From Gammaproteobacteria bacterium (lineage in GTDB: Bacteria > Pseudomonadota > Gammaproteobacteria > Steroidobacterales > Rariloculaceae): 64,000 nt of DNA. Of this stretch, positions 8,942 to 17,557 are shown in pieces. The notes under the pieces were generated by a model. The model saw only the letters and a program-made list of their open reading frames with translations, was not told where the DNA came from and searched no databases. Position 1 is the first letter of the stretch. Each line of letters starts with the position of its first letter. Location: the NCBI GenBank assembly GCA_017577365.1, contig PKRJ01000018.1, positions 3,189 to 67,188 of the forward strand, in the 5' to 3' direction. The translations under genes were made by a program, and so were the position numbers.

Positions 8942-10303
8942 TCATGCGGAAACCGGTTCCGTGCCGGCGCCGGGCTTCGCGCTTGTCGAAGGCTCCGAGA
9001 TCGGCGCGAGCGGAACGCGCAGAATGAACAGGATCGACACGATCACCGGCAGCGCGAGAACGAAGCACACCGCCTCGCGCCCGAGACCGGCGCCCAGCAA
9101 GAAGCCAGCGGTCGATGGGCCGATCATCGATCCGACGCGTCCGGCGCTCATCGACATGCCGACGCCGGTCGCGCGCACCCACACGGGGAACGTCCGCGCG
9201 GCGGTCGCGTAGAGCACGAGCGCGGCGCCGAAGATGCCGAAGCCGATCAGCACCGAGAACGTGACGAGGAGGGCGGCCGATTTCGCGAACAGCCCGAAGC
9301 CGATGATCGCCAGTCCCATCGCGAGCATCGTTACGGCGGCGAGCGGCTTGAACGGGACCTTGAACGACAAGAGCCCGATGGCGATGCCGCCGATCACGCC
9401 CCCGATGTTGATCAGGATCGAGATCGACAACGCCGCGGTGATCGACAGGCCGGCATCGGCCGAGAGGGGTGTAGCCCAGCTCAAGATGAAATACGACGAC
9501 ACCATGTAGAAGAGGTACGCGAGCGCCATCAGCACGGTGCGGTGCAGCACCGGCGGACGGAACAGGTCGAAGACGTGGCCTCGTGTGCCATCGGGGCGAG
9601 GCACGTCGGCCGGCAGCGTTTCGGTCGACGGCAGACCGAGCTTCACGAGGATACGATTCACCTTGTCGAGCGCGCCGCGAGGCTTGCGCGCGATCAGGTA
9701 ATCGAGCGATTCCGGAAGACGCAGCGCGACGAACGGAACGAGCAGCGCCGAGCACAGCCCGCCGAACGCGAACACCGCGCGCCAGCCGAGCGTGTTGATC
9801 AGCAACGCGGACACGATGCCGCCGACGATCACGCCGAGCGGATAGCCGAGCGTGACGAGGCCGAGGCCCAGGTCGCGGCGCTTGACGTTGCTGTATTCGA
9901 AGACGAGCGTCCCGGTGCAGCTCGCCATCGTCCCGACGCCGAGGCCCGTGACGAAGCGCAGCACGATCAGCGTCTGGATATCGCTTGCTGCCGCGCTGCC
10001 GAGCATCCCGACGCTCATCAGCGCGAGGCACATCAGCATCGACGTCCGGCGGCCGTGAACGTCCGCGATCCATGACAGCGTGAACGCGCCCACGGCCATG
10101 CCCATCGGACCCGCCGAGAGCAATACCCCGAGCACGGCGTCCGACAGGCCCCATTCGTTGCGCAGGATCGGCGAGACGAGCGACGCGGCGAGAATGTCGA
10201 AGCCGTCGATCATGTTGCACAGCACGGCGATCGCGACGACGAGCACTTGCAACCGACTCATCGGCCCGTGGTCGATCCGGTCGCGAATATCCCGAATTCT
10301 CAT
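8942..10303 (-). CDS. MFS transporter, aromatic acid:H+ symporter type
   Basis: 453 residues with twelve predicted membrane segments. A DGFD motif in the first helix (about residue 35) and a DVHGRR loop between helices 2 and 3 are hallmarks of the aromatic acid/H+ symporter (AAHS) branch that includes benzoate and 4-hydroxybenzoate carriers. ATG 10303 follows directly on a GGGGGGAGG stretch, which is unusually close for a ribosome binding site. It is the first gene of the minus-strand operon, next to the divergent second PQQ dehydrogenase, so the cluster probably imports an aromatic or related acid. Confidence 0.85.
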   Translation of the reverse strand: MRIRDIRDRIDHGPMSRLQVLVVAIAVLCNMIDGFDILAASLVSPILRNEWGLSDAVLGVLLSAGPMGMAVGAFTLSWIADVHGRRTSMLMCLALMSVGMLGSAAASDIQTLIVLRFVTGLGVGTMASCTGTLVFEYSNVKRRDLGLGLVTLGYPLGVIVGGIVSALLINTLGWRAVFAFGGLCSALLVPFVALRLPESLDYLIARKPRGALDKVNRILVKLGLPSTETLPADVPRPDGTRGHVFDLFRPPVLHRTVLMALAYLFYMVSSYFILSWATPLSADAGLSITAALSISILINIGGVIGGIAIGLLSFKVPFKPLAAVTMLAMGLAIIGFGLFAKSAALLVTFSVLIGFGIFGAALVLYATAARTFPVWVRATGVGMSMSAGRVGSMIGPSTAGFLLGAGLGREAVCFVLALPVIVSILFILRVPLAPISEPSTSAKPGAGTEPVSA

Positions 10304-10512
10304 CCTCCCCCCTGTCGGCCGTGCCGGCGCTCGTCGCTCGTCGGAGCCGATCCGCGCGACAGTGTACCTTTGCCGCACCCCGTCACGCTAAGATACCGGC
10401 CGCGTCGACCTTCGGCGCGTGGTCCGCGAAATGCAGCGGCGCGGAGTCCGCGGGCTCCGAGCGTGAACGGAACCGACGGCGAGGATCATCGCACGGGGAG
10501 GAATGGATCATC

Positions 10513-12672
10513 GTGGAGATCTGCACGAGCTTGCCGGATTGTGCCCGCTTCCGGTTCCGACGAGGCACCGCGGGAATCGCGCTCGCGCTGCTCGTCGGCT
10601 GCAGCGCCGAGAGCCAGGATCCGACGACTGCGACGGCGCCGGCCGAGTCCAGGCCCGCCATAGCGTACGAGGGACTCGTTACCGCGGAGCGCCTGCGCAA
10701 TGCGGACGAAGACCCTGGCAACTGGCTGATGGATGGGCGCACGTACAGCGCGCAGCGCTTCAGCCCGCTCGACCAGATCAACGAGCACAACGTCTCGCAG
10801 CTCGGTCTCGCGTGGTACTACGATCTCGACACGCTGCGCGGCGTCGAGGCGACGCCGCTCGCGATCGACGGCGTGATCTACAACATCAGCGCGTGGAACA
10901 TCACGTACGCGCACGATGCGAAGACCGGGGAGCTCTTGTGGACCTACGATCCCGAGGTGCCGAGGGAGTGGGGCCGCTATGCGTGCTGCGAGCCGGTGTC
11001 GCGCGGTCTCGCGGCATGGCAGGACAGCGTCATCATCGCGACGCTCGACGGTCGTTTGATCTCGCTCGACGCGAAGACCGGCGAGCCGCGCTGGTCCGTG
11101 CGCACGTTCGACGGCGACGAATGGCCGTACTCGATCACCGGTGCGCCGCGCGTCTTCGACGGCAAGGTCGTGGTCGGTAACGGCGGCGCGGATCTCGGCG
11201 TGCGCGGCTTCGTCAGCGCGTACGACGCGGACGACGGCACGCCGCTCTGGAAGTTCTATCTCGTCCCCGGCAATCCGGCCGACGGCTTCGAGAACGAAGC
11301 GATGGAGATGGCCGCGAAGACGTGGAGCGGGGAATGGTGGAAGCTCGGCGGCGGTGGGACGGCGTGGGACTCGATCGCGTTCGATCCGGAGCTCAATCTC
11401 GTCTTCATCGGCACCGGCAACGGCTCGCCGCTCGTGCGTCATTTCAGAAGCCCCGGCGGCGGCGACAATCTGTTCCTGTGCTCGATCGTCGCCGTCGATG
11501 CGGATACCGGCGAGTATCGCTGGCACTACCAGGAGGTTCCGGGCGAGGAGTGGGACTACACGTGCACGCAGTCGATCATTCAGGCCGAGCTCGAGATCGA
11601 CGGTCGTGAGCGGAAGGTGCTCCTGCACGCGCCGAAGAACGGCTTCTTCTACGTGATCGATCGCGCGACCGGCGAGCTGATCTCGGCCGAGGAATATGTC
11701 CCCGTCACGTGGGCGAGCCACATCGATCTCGCGACCGGCCGACCGGTCGAGAACCCGATGGCGCGCTACGGGACCGAGCCCGTGCTCGTCGCGCCCGGAC
11801 CGGGCGGCGGCCACAACTGGTACCCGATGGCGTTCAATCCGATCACCGGGCTTGCGTACTTCCCGACCTACGAGCACTGGATGGTCTACGCGCGCGGCGA
11901 GACATTCGAGCCCGTGAAGTTCCGCTCGAACTCGGGATGGGGCGGCTACACCGGCGAGGCGCTCGAGAAGCGGCTCGAGCTCCAGCGGATGATCCCGGAT
12001 CTGGAGCGCACGTGGCTCACCGCGTGGGATCCTGTCCGCCAGAAGGCGGCGTGGAAGGTGCCGCTGCCGCGTCACGGCAATGGCGGCGTGCTGACGACGG
12101 GCGGGAATCTCGTGATCGAAGGCACGACGAAGCAGACGCTGTCGATATTCCGTGCGACGGACGGCGAGCTCTTGTGGGAGATGAACGTGCAGACGTCGCC
12201 GGTCGCGGGTCCGATCACCTTCTTGGTCGACGGCGAGCAGTACATCGCGATCAACGCGGGCTTCGGCGGCGGCGCCGCGCAAATCGAGCGCAGCACGGGC
12301 ATCGCGCGCAATCGCGCGCCGGCCCGGCTGCTCGTGTTCAAGCTCGGCGGCACCGCGGAGCTGCCGCCGCTGCCGGACGCGCCGCCCGTGCCGAATCCGC
12401 CGCCGCTCCGCGCGAGCGAAGACTCGGTGCAGCGCGGCGCGCAAATCTATGCGCAGACGTGCGCGCAGTGCCACGGCGAGCGAGCGATCGGCGGCGTGAA
12501 GGATCTGCGCTACATGAGCGCCGAGACGCACGCGGCGTTTCGCGACATTGTGCTCGGCGGCGCGGCGGTCGACCGAGGCATGGCGAGCTTCGCGGATATC
12601 CTGACGCCCCAGGACGTCGAGGACGTGCACGCCTATCTGATCGCGCGCGCGAACGAGGATTGGGGACGCTGA
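10513..12672 (+). CDS. PQQ-dependent alcohol dehydrogenase with heme c domain, second paralogue
   Basis: 719 residues starting at GTG 10513, with GGGGAGGA about ten bases upstream; the start gives a lipoprotein signal ending LALLVGC (Cys30). Adjacent cysteines YACCEPVSRG, propeller docking motifs (TGELLWTYD, DGELLWEMN) and a C-terminal heme motif CAQCH at about 650-654 match its neighbour at 5363. The two enzymes point away from each other across 210 bp. The shared lipoprotein architecture suggests they feed the same membrane-bound electron acceptor, but substrates cannot be told from sequence. Confidence 0.9.
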   Translation: MEICTSLPDCARFRFRRGTAGIALALLVGCSAESQDPTTATAPAESRPAIAYEGLVTAERLRNADEDPGNWLMDGRTYSAQRFSPLDQINEHNVSQLGLAWYYDLDTLRGVEATPLAIDGVIYNISAWNITYAHDAKTGELLWTYDPEVPREWGRYACCEPVSRGLAAWQDSVIIATLDGRLISLDAKTGEPRWSVRTFDGDEWPYSITGAPRVFDGKVVVGNGGADLGVRGFVSAYDADDGTPLWKFYLVPGNPADGFENEAMEMAAKTWSGEWWKLGGGGTAWDSIAFDPELNLVFIGTGNGSPLVRHFRSPGGGDNLFLCSIVAVDADTGEYRWHYQEVPGEEWDYTCTQSIIQAELEIDGRERKVLLHAPKNGFFYVIDRATGELISAEEYVPVTWASHIDLATGRPVENPMARYGTEPVLVAPGPGGGHNWYPMAFNPITGLAYFPTYEHWMVYARGETFEPVKFRSNSGWGGYTGEALEKRLELQRMIPDLERTWLTAWDPVRQKAAWKVPLPRHGNGGVLTTGGNLVIEGTTKQTLSIFRATDGELLWEMNVQTSPVAGPITFLVDGEQYIAINAGFGGGAAQIERSTGIARNRAPARLLVFKLGGTAELPPLPDAPPVPNPPPLRASEDSVQRGAQIYAQTCAQCHGERAIGGVKDLRYMSAETHAAFRDIVLGGAAVDRGMASFADILTPQDVEDVHAYLIARANEDWGR

Positions 12673-12690
12673 ATACGCTCGCCGTGCGAT

Positions 12691-14430
12691 TCACGCGGGC
12701 AGCGGTGCGTTGCCGGACGGCGTCGGGACGCGCTCAAGCTCGCTTTGCGAGCGGCAGAGCGCGTCATAGCTCGCGACGTGCCTCCGCCATTTGATCCAAA
12801 GCGCCGCGGTCTGAATCAGTAGCACCGCAAGCCCGATATCCGCGCCCAACGCGAGCGCCGCGCGCTCCTCGTCGATGACCTCCGAGCCGGGCGCGGGCTT
12901 CGCGACGCCGGACATGAAAAGCAGCGCGAGCGGCGACAGCGACTGCACGGCCGCGTGCAGCTTGCCGAAGCTCTCGGTCGTCGCGGCGAGGACGATCATC
13001 GCGAGGATCGGCACCCACCACACGAGAAGCACGACCAGCACCGAGCGCCGCAGGCCGAGCGTCTGGAAGAGCAACGCGGAATAGAACAGCACGAGCGCGA
13101 AGGTGAGCGAAAGGCGCCACGAGCGGATCGGCTCGCCGAGCGTTTCGAAGAAGCCCGCGGCGGAGACTTCTCGGAGCAGTATTGCGAGACCGCCGACGGC
13201 GACCGCGGCGAAGATCGCGTAGACGGCCAGCGATGCCGAATCGTCCTCCCAGCGTCCTGCGGACGAGCGCCCGTGTTTCAACGCCCGCCGGATCCCTCTG
13301 ACGTAGTGCTGGTGCGAAGGCACGATGATCGCAAAGAGTAATAGGCAAAGAATCCAGACGACGTACGCGTAGACGTAGGACAGACCGCCGACGACGAGCG
13401 CTACCGCGGTCTCGGTGTTCTGCATGGGAAACGGCAGCGGCGGCGGCTCCGCCCGCGTGACGAACGGCCAGACGTTGCCGATCGCGAGCACGACGAAGCC
13501 GGCGAGGAACGCGAGCGCGTAAGGCTTGCTCAGCGAATGGCGCGTCGACGACTTCCAGCGGCGGACGGCCATGACGCCGAACGTCAGGATCAGGGCGCCC
13601 TGCAGCAGCAACGTGAACGTGAACGGCGAGAACGACCAGACGTAGAATGGCACGTCCGAGAAGATCGAGAGGAACGGATTCCCGCCGGGGCTCGGGGTGA
13701 CGCCCACGACCGGCAGCACCTTCTGGCCGATCACCGGCCAGACGGACAGGTATTGGAAAAAACCAAGCCCGAGGCGCGAGACCAGCGACGGCAGCAGGAG
13801 GTTCACGAAGAGCACGAGCAGCATGGACAGCATGTTGCCGAGGACCCATCGGCGCATGACCATGCCCGCAGCGATCCCCATCGTGTGGTACAGCACCACG
13901 CAGACGAAGAACGCGCAGTAGACGGAAACGAGCGTGCCGGTCGGTATGTTCCCGATGACCGCGATGAACGCGAGGTGCGGCAGCGTCAGCGCGAACATCG
14001 CGTACTCGAGCACCGGAAGGCCGAACAGATAGCCGACGAGGTTCCCGAGCGGCGAGACCGGCGTCAGGCGCTGGTAATCGAGCGTCCGGTCGATGCGATC
14101 CTGGATCAGCCCAGCGGATACGGCGCCCGTGCCCTTGACCATGAGGATTAGCCCCTGGATCACGAGCAGCGAGATCCAGAGGTTTCGCGCGGCCGCCTGC
14201 GGCGGCTGAGATCTGTTGATCTGCAGCGTGTAGCCGAGCGAGACGACGAACGTCGTGACGATCAGCGTGAGCAGATACCAGAAAATCGCCTTGCGAAACC
14301 GGAGACGGCTGCGGAAGAAACGCCGAAAAACCGGGTTCCGCCACGGCAGAAGCGTTTCCGCGAGCGTCGGCGCACGCCGAAGCGTCGGCGAATCGATCTC
14401 CGGGAGCGCCGATTCAATCGCCGCCGACAT
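12691..14430 (-). CDS. ABC-2 type permease, large membrane subunit
   Basis: 579 residues, mostly hydrophobic, with about twelve membrane segments and a short N-terminal cytoplasmic tail. It overlaps the 3' end of the ATPase gene by 17 bp, and GAGGA precedes its start, so the two are translationally linked. It belongs with the ATPase as an ABC exporter or membrane-remodelling transporter. No close family is recognised; the substrate is unknown. The operon is preceded by an ECF-type promoter (see 15439-15465), so it is probably part of the ECF stress response. Confidence 0.8.
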   Translation of the reverse strand: MSAAIESALPEIDSPTLRRAPTLAETLLPWRNPVFRRFFRSRLRFRKAIFWYLLTLIVTTFVVSLGYTLQINRSQPPQAAARNLWISLLVIQGLILMVKGTGAVSAGLIQDRIDRTLDYQRLTPVSPLGNLVGYLFGLPVLEYAMFALTLPHLAFIAVIGNIPTGTLVSVYCAFFVCVVLYHTMGIAAGMVMRRWVLGNMLSMLLVLFVNLLLPSLVSRLGLGFFQYLSVWPVIGQKVLPVVGVTPSPGGNPFLSIFSDVPFYVWSFSPFTFTLLLQGALILTFGVMAVRRWKSSTRHSLSKPYALAFLAGFVVLAIGNVWPFVTRAEPPPLPFPMQNTETAVALVVGGLSYVYAYVVWILCLLLFAIIVPSHQHYVRGIRRALKHGRSSAGRWEDDSASLAVYAIFAAVAVGGLAILLREVSAAGFFETLGEPIRSWRLSLTFALVLFYSALLFQTLGLRRSVLVVLLVWWVPILAMIVLAATTESFGKLHAAVQSLSPLALLFMSGVAKPAPGSEVIDEERAALALGADIGLAVLLIQTAALWIKWRRHVASYDALCRSQSELERVPTPSGNAPLPA

Positions 14431-15430
14431 CGTGGTGTTCCTCGCCGATCAGGGATACCAGCAGCGACTCGATGCTCGAGCGCTCCGGCGTGAACGCGCT
14501 GACCGCGAATCCTTCGGCGACGAGCGCGCGGAGGAGCTCGGCGCGGTCGTAGCGATTGCCGCGGAACTCGAGCACGACGCTCGCGCCGTCGACGCGCACG
14601 TCCGCGACGTTCGGATGGCCGCCGAGCCAGCCGACCGCGGCTTCTACATCATGCGTGATCTCGATGCGTATGCGTGCCGACTCGGCCTCGATCGCGCTCA
14701 CCACGTCGTCGATTCGACCGTGCCGCAGCAGCCGCCCGCGGTGCATGATGCCGACGGACGTGCACATGTCCGAAAGCTCGCTGAGAATGTGTGACGACAC
14801 GAGAATCGCGGCGCCGTCGGCCGCGAGCTCTTCGAGGATCAGCCGCAGGTCGCGGCGGGCGATGGGGTCCATGCCGCTCGCGGGCTCGTCGAGGAGCAGC
14901 AGCTTCGGACGATGCAGAAGCGTCTTCGCGAGCACGACGCGCTGCATCATGCCGCGTGACAGCGCTCGGCCGTAGACGTTGCGCTTGTCCGCGAGCCGCA
15001 CGCGCTCGAGGCATTCGTCGACGCGTTCGCGCCGCTCGCGCCCTCGGAAACCGTGGCTGTGCGCGTAGAGATCGAGGAACTCCCACACCTTCAAGTCCGG
15101 GATCACCGGCGCGAGATCGGGCATGTAGCCGATGATGTCGTGCGCCGCATCCGGCGCTTCGAAGAGGTCCAAGCCGGCCACGGTCACCTCGCCGTAGGTG
15201 GGCTCGAGGAGCGTCGCGAGCACGCGGATCGTCGAGGTCTTCCCCGCTCCGTTCGGGCCGACGAGGCCGAAAATTTCGCCGGGCATCAGCGTAAGGGAGA
15301 GGTCGTCGACCGCCGTGACGTGCCCGTAGTCGACCCGCAGGTTGCGGATGGTAAGGATCGGCGCCGCCTGCGATCGCGCGGGGTCGAATCGTGGAGCCGG
15401 GGGCTCCTGCGTGGCGGGAGCGATATTCAT
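14414..15430 (-). CDS. ABC transporter ATPase
   Basis: 338 residues. Walker A GPNGAGKTS, signature LSRGMMQR (a departure from LSGGQ) and Walker B LLLLDEPASGMDP show an ABC-2 ATPase of the CcmA/NatA type with a C-terminal accessory domain. I place the start at ATG 15430: the divergent ECF-type promoter element CGTCT ends at 15439, leaving about eight bases to the ATG, so a longer start at GTG 15457 would lie upstream of the promoter. If this promoter is used, the transcript would be nearly leaderless. Confidence 0.85.
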   Translation of the reverse strand: MNIAPATQEPPAPRFDPARSQAAPILTIRNLRVDYGHVTAVDDLSLTLMPGEIFGLVGPNGAGKTSTIRVLATLLEPTYGEVTVAGLDLFEAPDAAHDIIGYMPDLAPVIPDLKVWEFLDLYAHSHGFRGRERRERVDECLERVRLADKRNVYGRALSRGMMQRVVLAKTLLHRPKLLLLDEPASGMDPIARRDLRLILEELAADGAAILVSSHILSELSDMCTSVGIMHRGRLLRHGRIDDVVSAIEAESARIRIEITHDVEAAVGWLGGHPNVADVRVDGASVVLEFRGNRYDRAELLRALVAEGFAVSAFTPERSSIESLLVSLIGEEHHDVGGD

Positions 15431-15438
15431 CGGTACCG

Positions 15439-15465
15439 AGACGGCGGAACCGCCCACAGGTTACA
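15439..15465 (-). promoter_or_regulatory. ECF-type promoter for ABC transporter operon
   Basis: Reading the minus strand, TGTAACC (15465-15459), a 15-base spacer, then CGTCT (15443-15439). This is identical in sequence and spacing to the promoter in front of the ECF sigma gene at 15554-15580 on the other strand. The form (AAC-containing -35 and CGTC-type -10) is typical of ECF sigma factors. The likely transcript start falls at about 15433-15430, at the ABC ATPase start codon. Confidence 0.6.
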
Positions 15466-15553
15466 GCGGTGACTTTCTTCGCGAAAGCGCGGAGCTGACC
15501 GTCGCTTCCCGTTTCGCGTCGGTCCGTTTCGAGCGGTCGAGTTTCCGAGCTCA

Positions 15554-15580
15554 TGTAACCTTGGCCGGTCGAGCGCGTCT
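15554..15580 (+). promoter_or_regulatory. ECF-type autoregulatory promoter for sigma operon
   Basis: TGTAACC (15554-15560), 15-base spacer, CGTCT (15576-15580), about 32 bases before the sigma factor start codon. Same element, same spacing as the divergent one at 15439-15465. ECF sigma factors commonly transcribe their own gene, so this is the expected autoregulatory promoter. Confidence 0.6.
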
Positions 15581-15612
15581 TTACGCCAGACACCATACAG
15601 CGAACGAGTACT

Positions 15613-16176
15613 GTGCCAAACGTCGAACCCACAGAGGCCTGCTCGATCGAGCCCGAGACGGCGCCCTCGAGCGAAGGCGGCCGACCGGTGTCGGCGTGGC
15701 GCTTCAAGCTGGCCGTGCTGCAGCACCGCGCGATCGTCTATCGCGTCGCGCAATCACTGCTGCAGGACCGTCACGAGGCCGAGGACGTCAGCCAGGAAGC
15801 CTACCTCAGATATTGGCAGCAGGGCGGGGGCATCGAGAGGCCGCGCGAATGGCTGCTCACGGTCGTCCGCAATCTCTGCCTCGATCGGCTGCGCCGCAGG
15901 TCGCGATTCGTCGACGACGAGGCGGCGCTCGCGGAAGGCCCGAGCGACGAGCACGGTCCCGAATGGCATCTACAGCAGGCCGAGCTCGGCGCGCGACTGC
16001 GCGGCGCGATCGCGGCGCTGCCCGAGCCGCAGCGCAGCCTCGTGGTCCTGTTCGACGTGCACGGGATCGATGGCGCTGCGTGCGCGCGGATACTCGGGCT
16101 CAATACGAATCAGGTGAAGGTTTACTTGCATCGTGCGCGGCGCAAGCTGCGTACCGCGCTGGAGGGTTCGTCGTGA
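15613..16176 (+). CDS. ECF RNA polymerase sigma factor
   Basis: 187 residues. Region 2 is visible at about 33-100 (VYRVAQSLLQDRHEAEDVSQEAYLRYWQ) and region 4 at about 130-180 (LPEPQRSLVVLFDVHGIDG, then the helix-turn-helix ARILGLNTNQVKVYLHRAR). Start is GTG 15613; GTG 15688, with GAAGG upstream, would remove 25 N-terminal residues. It overlaps the anti-sigma gene as GTGA. It should direct polymerase to the twin promoters flanking it when released by its anti-sigma. Confidence 0.9.
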   Translation: MPNVEPTEACSIEPETAPSSEGGRPVSAWRFKLAVLQHRAIVYRVAQSLLQDRHEAEDVSQEAYLRYWQQGGGIERPREWLLTVVRNLCLDRLRRRSRFVDDEAALAEGPSDEHGPEWHLQQAELGARLRGAIAALPEPQRSLVVLFDVHGIDGAACARILGLNTNQVKVYLHRARRKLRTALEGSS

Positions 16177-16691
16177 CGGAGATCGACGTTCAGTGGGCAT
16201 GGAGCCAGGTCGAAGCCGCAGCGGACGGGAGTCTTTCGCCGGAGGACGCGCGGCGGATGCGCCGCGCGATCGAAAGCGATGCCGCGCTCGCGGCCGCGGT
16301 GGAGCGAGCGAGATCACTCAGGAAAGCGCTGCGTGCTCTCGGCCGCGAGCCGGTGCCGCGCTCGTTGACGAGGCGGCTGCTCGGAATCGGCCGTCCGGCG
16401 GTACGAGATCGTGCGCCTCGCGGCCCGGTCTGGTCGTGGGCGACCGCGGCGGGCACCGCGGGGGCCGTCGCGCTCGCGATGCTCGTGCTGACACAGGCGC
16501 CCGCGCCGCCGCGAGACGAGCGCACCGCGGCGCTCCAGGAATTCGAGCTCGCGATGGCGTACCTGCATCGGAGCTATTCGATCGCCGGCGAGCACGTCCG
16601 GCGAGCCATGGAACGACAGTTGAGTGATGCGCTCTGGCCGCGTAGGCGATCAGGCCGCAACGGCACGGAGCGGGAAGGAAACGGAGGGTGA
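16173..16691 (+). CDS. Anti-sigma factor, single-pass membrane protein
   Basis: 172 residues from GTG 16173 (GGAGGG upstream; the GTG overlaps the sigma stop TGA). The cytoplasmic N-terminal half is helical and acidic/basic (EDARRMRRAIESDAALAAAVERA), followed by one membrane helix near residues 90-108 (WATAAGTAGAVALAMLVL) and a short periplasmic tail. This is the architecture and position of ECF anti-sigma factors; no zinc-binding HxxxCxxC motif is seen. Inhibition of the adjacent sigma factor is inferred from context. Confidence 0.75.
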   Translation: MTEIDVQWAWSQVEAAADGSLSPEDARRMRRAIESDAALAAAVERARSLRKALRALGREPVPRSLTRRLLGIGRPAVRDRAPRGPVWSWATAAGTAGAVALAMLVLTQAPAPPRDERTAALQEFELAMAYLHRSYSIAGEHVRRAMERQLSDALWPRRRSGRNGTEREGNGG

Positions 16692-16696
16692 TCGAC

Positions 16697-17248
16697 ATGC
16701 AAATCAAGAAGGCACTTCTGACTGCGGCCGCCATCGGCGTCGTCTCGACCGCGGTCGCTCAGAGCGAGCTCGATTTCTCGCAGATTCCGGGCGCGCCCGC
16801 GCAGCCGACTGTGCAGATCGACCTGAATCCGGCGTTGCTGAACTTCGCGGCCGCGGCGGCCGGACAGACGGATCCGGGGCTTGCGGAGCTCGTGTCCGGG
16901 CTCAGGAACCTCAGCGTCAGAGTTTACGAGGAGCTCGAGGATCCGGCGGCGGTGAGCTCGTTCGTCGAAGAAGCGGCCGGGAAGCTCGAGCGCGCGGGCT
17001 GGCAGCGGATGGTCTCCGTGCAGGACGGTGACGAGAAAGTGCGGATCTTTGCGCGAACCGCGGGGAACGAGATCGACGGCATGACGGTGCTCGTCCTCGG
17101 TTCGAGCGAAGCGGTTTTCATCAACATCGACGGGCGCATCGACCCGCAGCAGCTCGGCAGACTGGTAGGGGCGATGGGCATGGGCCAGTTCGGCAACATC
17201 CAGATACCGCCCGCGGATCGCGGCGCCGAGCCCGGCACGGCCGAGTGA
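16697..17248 (+). CDS. DUF4252-like secreted protein
   Basis: 183 residues, start at ATG 16697 with GGAGGG eight bases upstream. Signal peptide ends TAVAQ. The mature part (LAELVSGLRNLSVRVYEEL, then VEEAAGKLERAGWQRMVSV, ending with VFINIDGRIDPQQLGRL) fits DUF4252, a family often encoded with ECF sigma/anti-sigma pairs. Third in that operon; probably an exported effector or sensor of the same envelope response. Confidence 0.75.
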   Translation: MQIKKALLTAAAIGVVSTAVAQSELDFSQIPGAPAQPTVQIDLNPALLNFAAAAAGQTDPGLAELVSGLRNLSVRVYEELEDPAAVSSFVEEAAGKLERAGWQRMVSVQDGDEKVRIFARTAGNEIDGMTVLVLGSSEAVFINIDGRIDPQQLGRLVGAMGMGQFGNIQIPPADRGAEPGTAE

Positions 17249-17287
17249 ATCGCGAAGCTGAGTCGTGACGATACGACGCCGGTGTAG

Positions 17288-17557
17288 ATGAGTAAGCGAA
17301 TTGCCGTGACGATCCGCATAACCGCGCTCGTCGCGGCGACTGCGTCCCTTACGGCGTGCGGGATCACAGGTCATTCAAGGACGCACCCGGGCTTCGCGCG
17401 GCTCGGCTCGATCGATGGGACCGGCGCCGACCGGGAATTCGGCATTTCGGTGGGGCCGTTGCCGCTGACCATCGCGCGGCGGCTCGTGATCGGGTCGCTC
17501 TACGGCAATCTGCCCGCCGTGAGCGTCGCGCCGGGCGACGATCAGCGCTCCTTGTAA
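17288..17557 (+). CDS. Small lipoprotein of the ECF operon
   Basis: 89 residues with lipoprotein signal ending SLTAC. The mature peptide is short (about 65 residues) with two hydrophobic stretches (ISVGPLPLTIARRLVIGSLYG). Its 3' end overlaps the convergent permease gene by 16 bp. No family is recognised; position suggests it belongs to the sigma-factor operon. Confidence 0.6.
   Translation: MSKRIAVTIRITALVAATASLTACGITGHSRTHPGFARLGSIDGTGADREFGISVGPLPLTIARRLVIGSLYGNLPAVSVAPGDDQRSL

Noticed and set aside
15431..15457. Upstream GTG start for the ABC ATPase
   Set aside because: It would lie upstream of the CGTCT element of the assigned promoter, and ATG 15430 gives a normal N-terminus.
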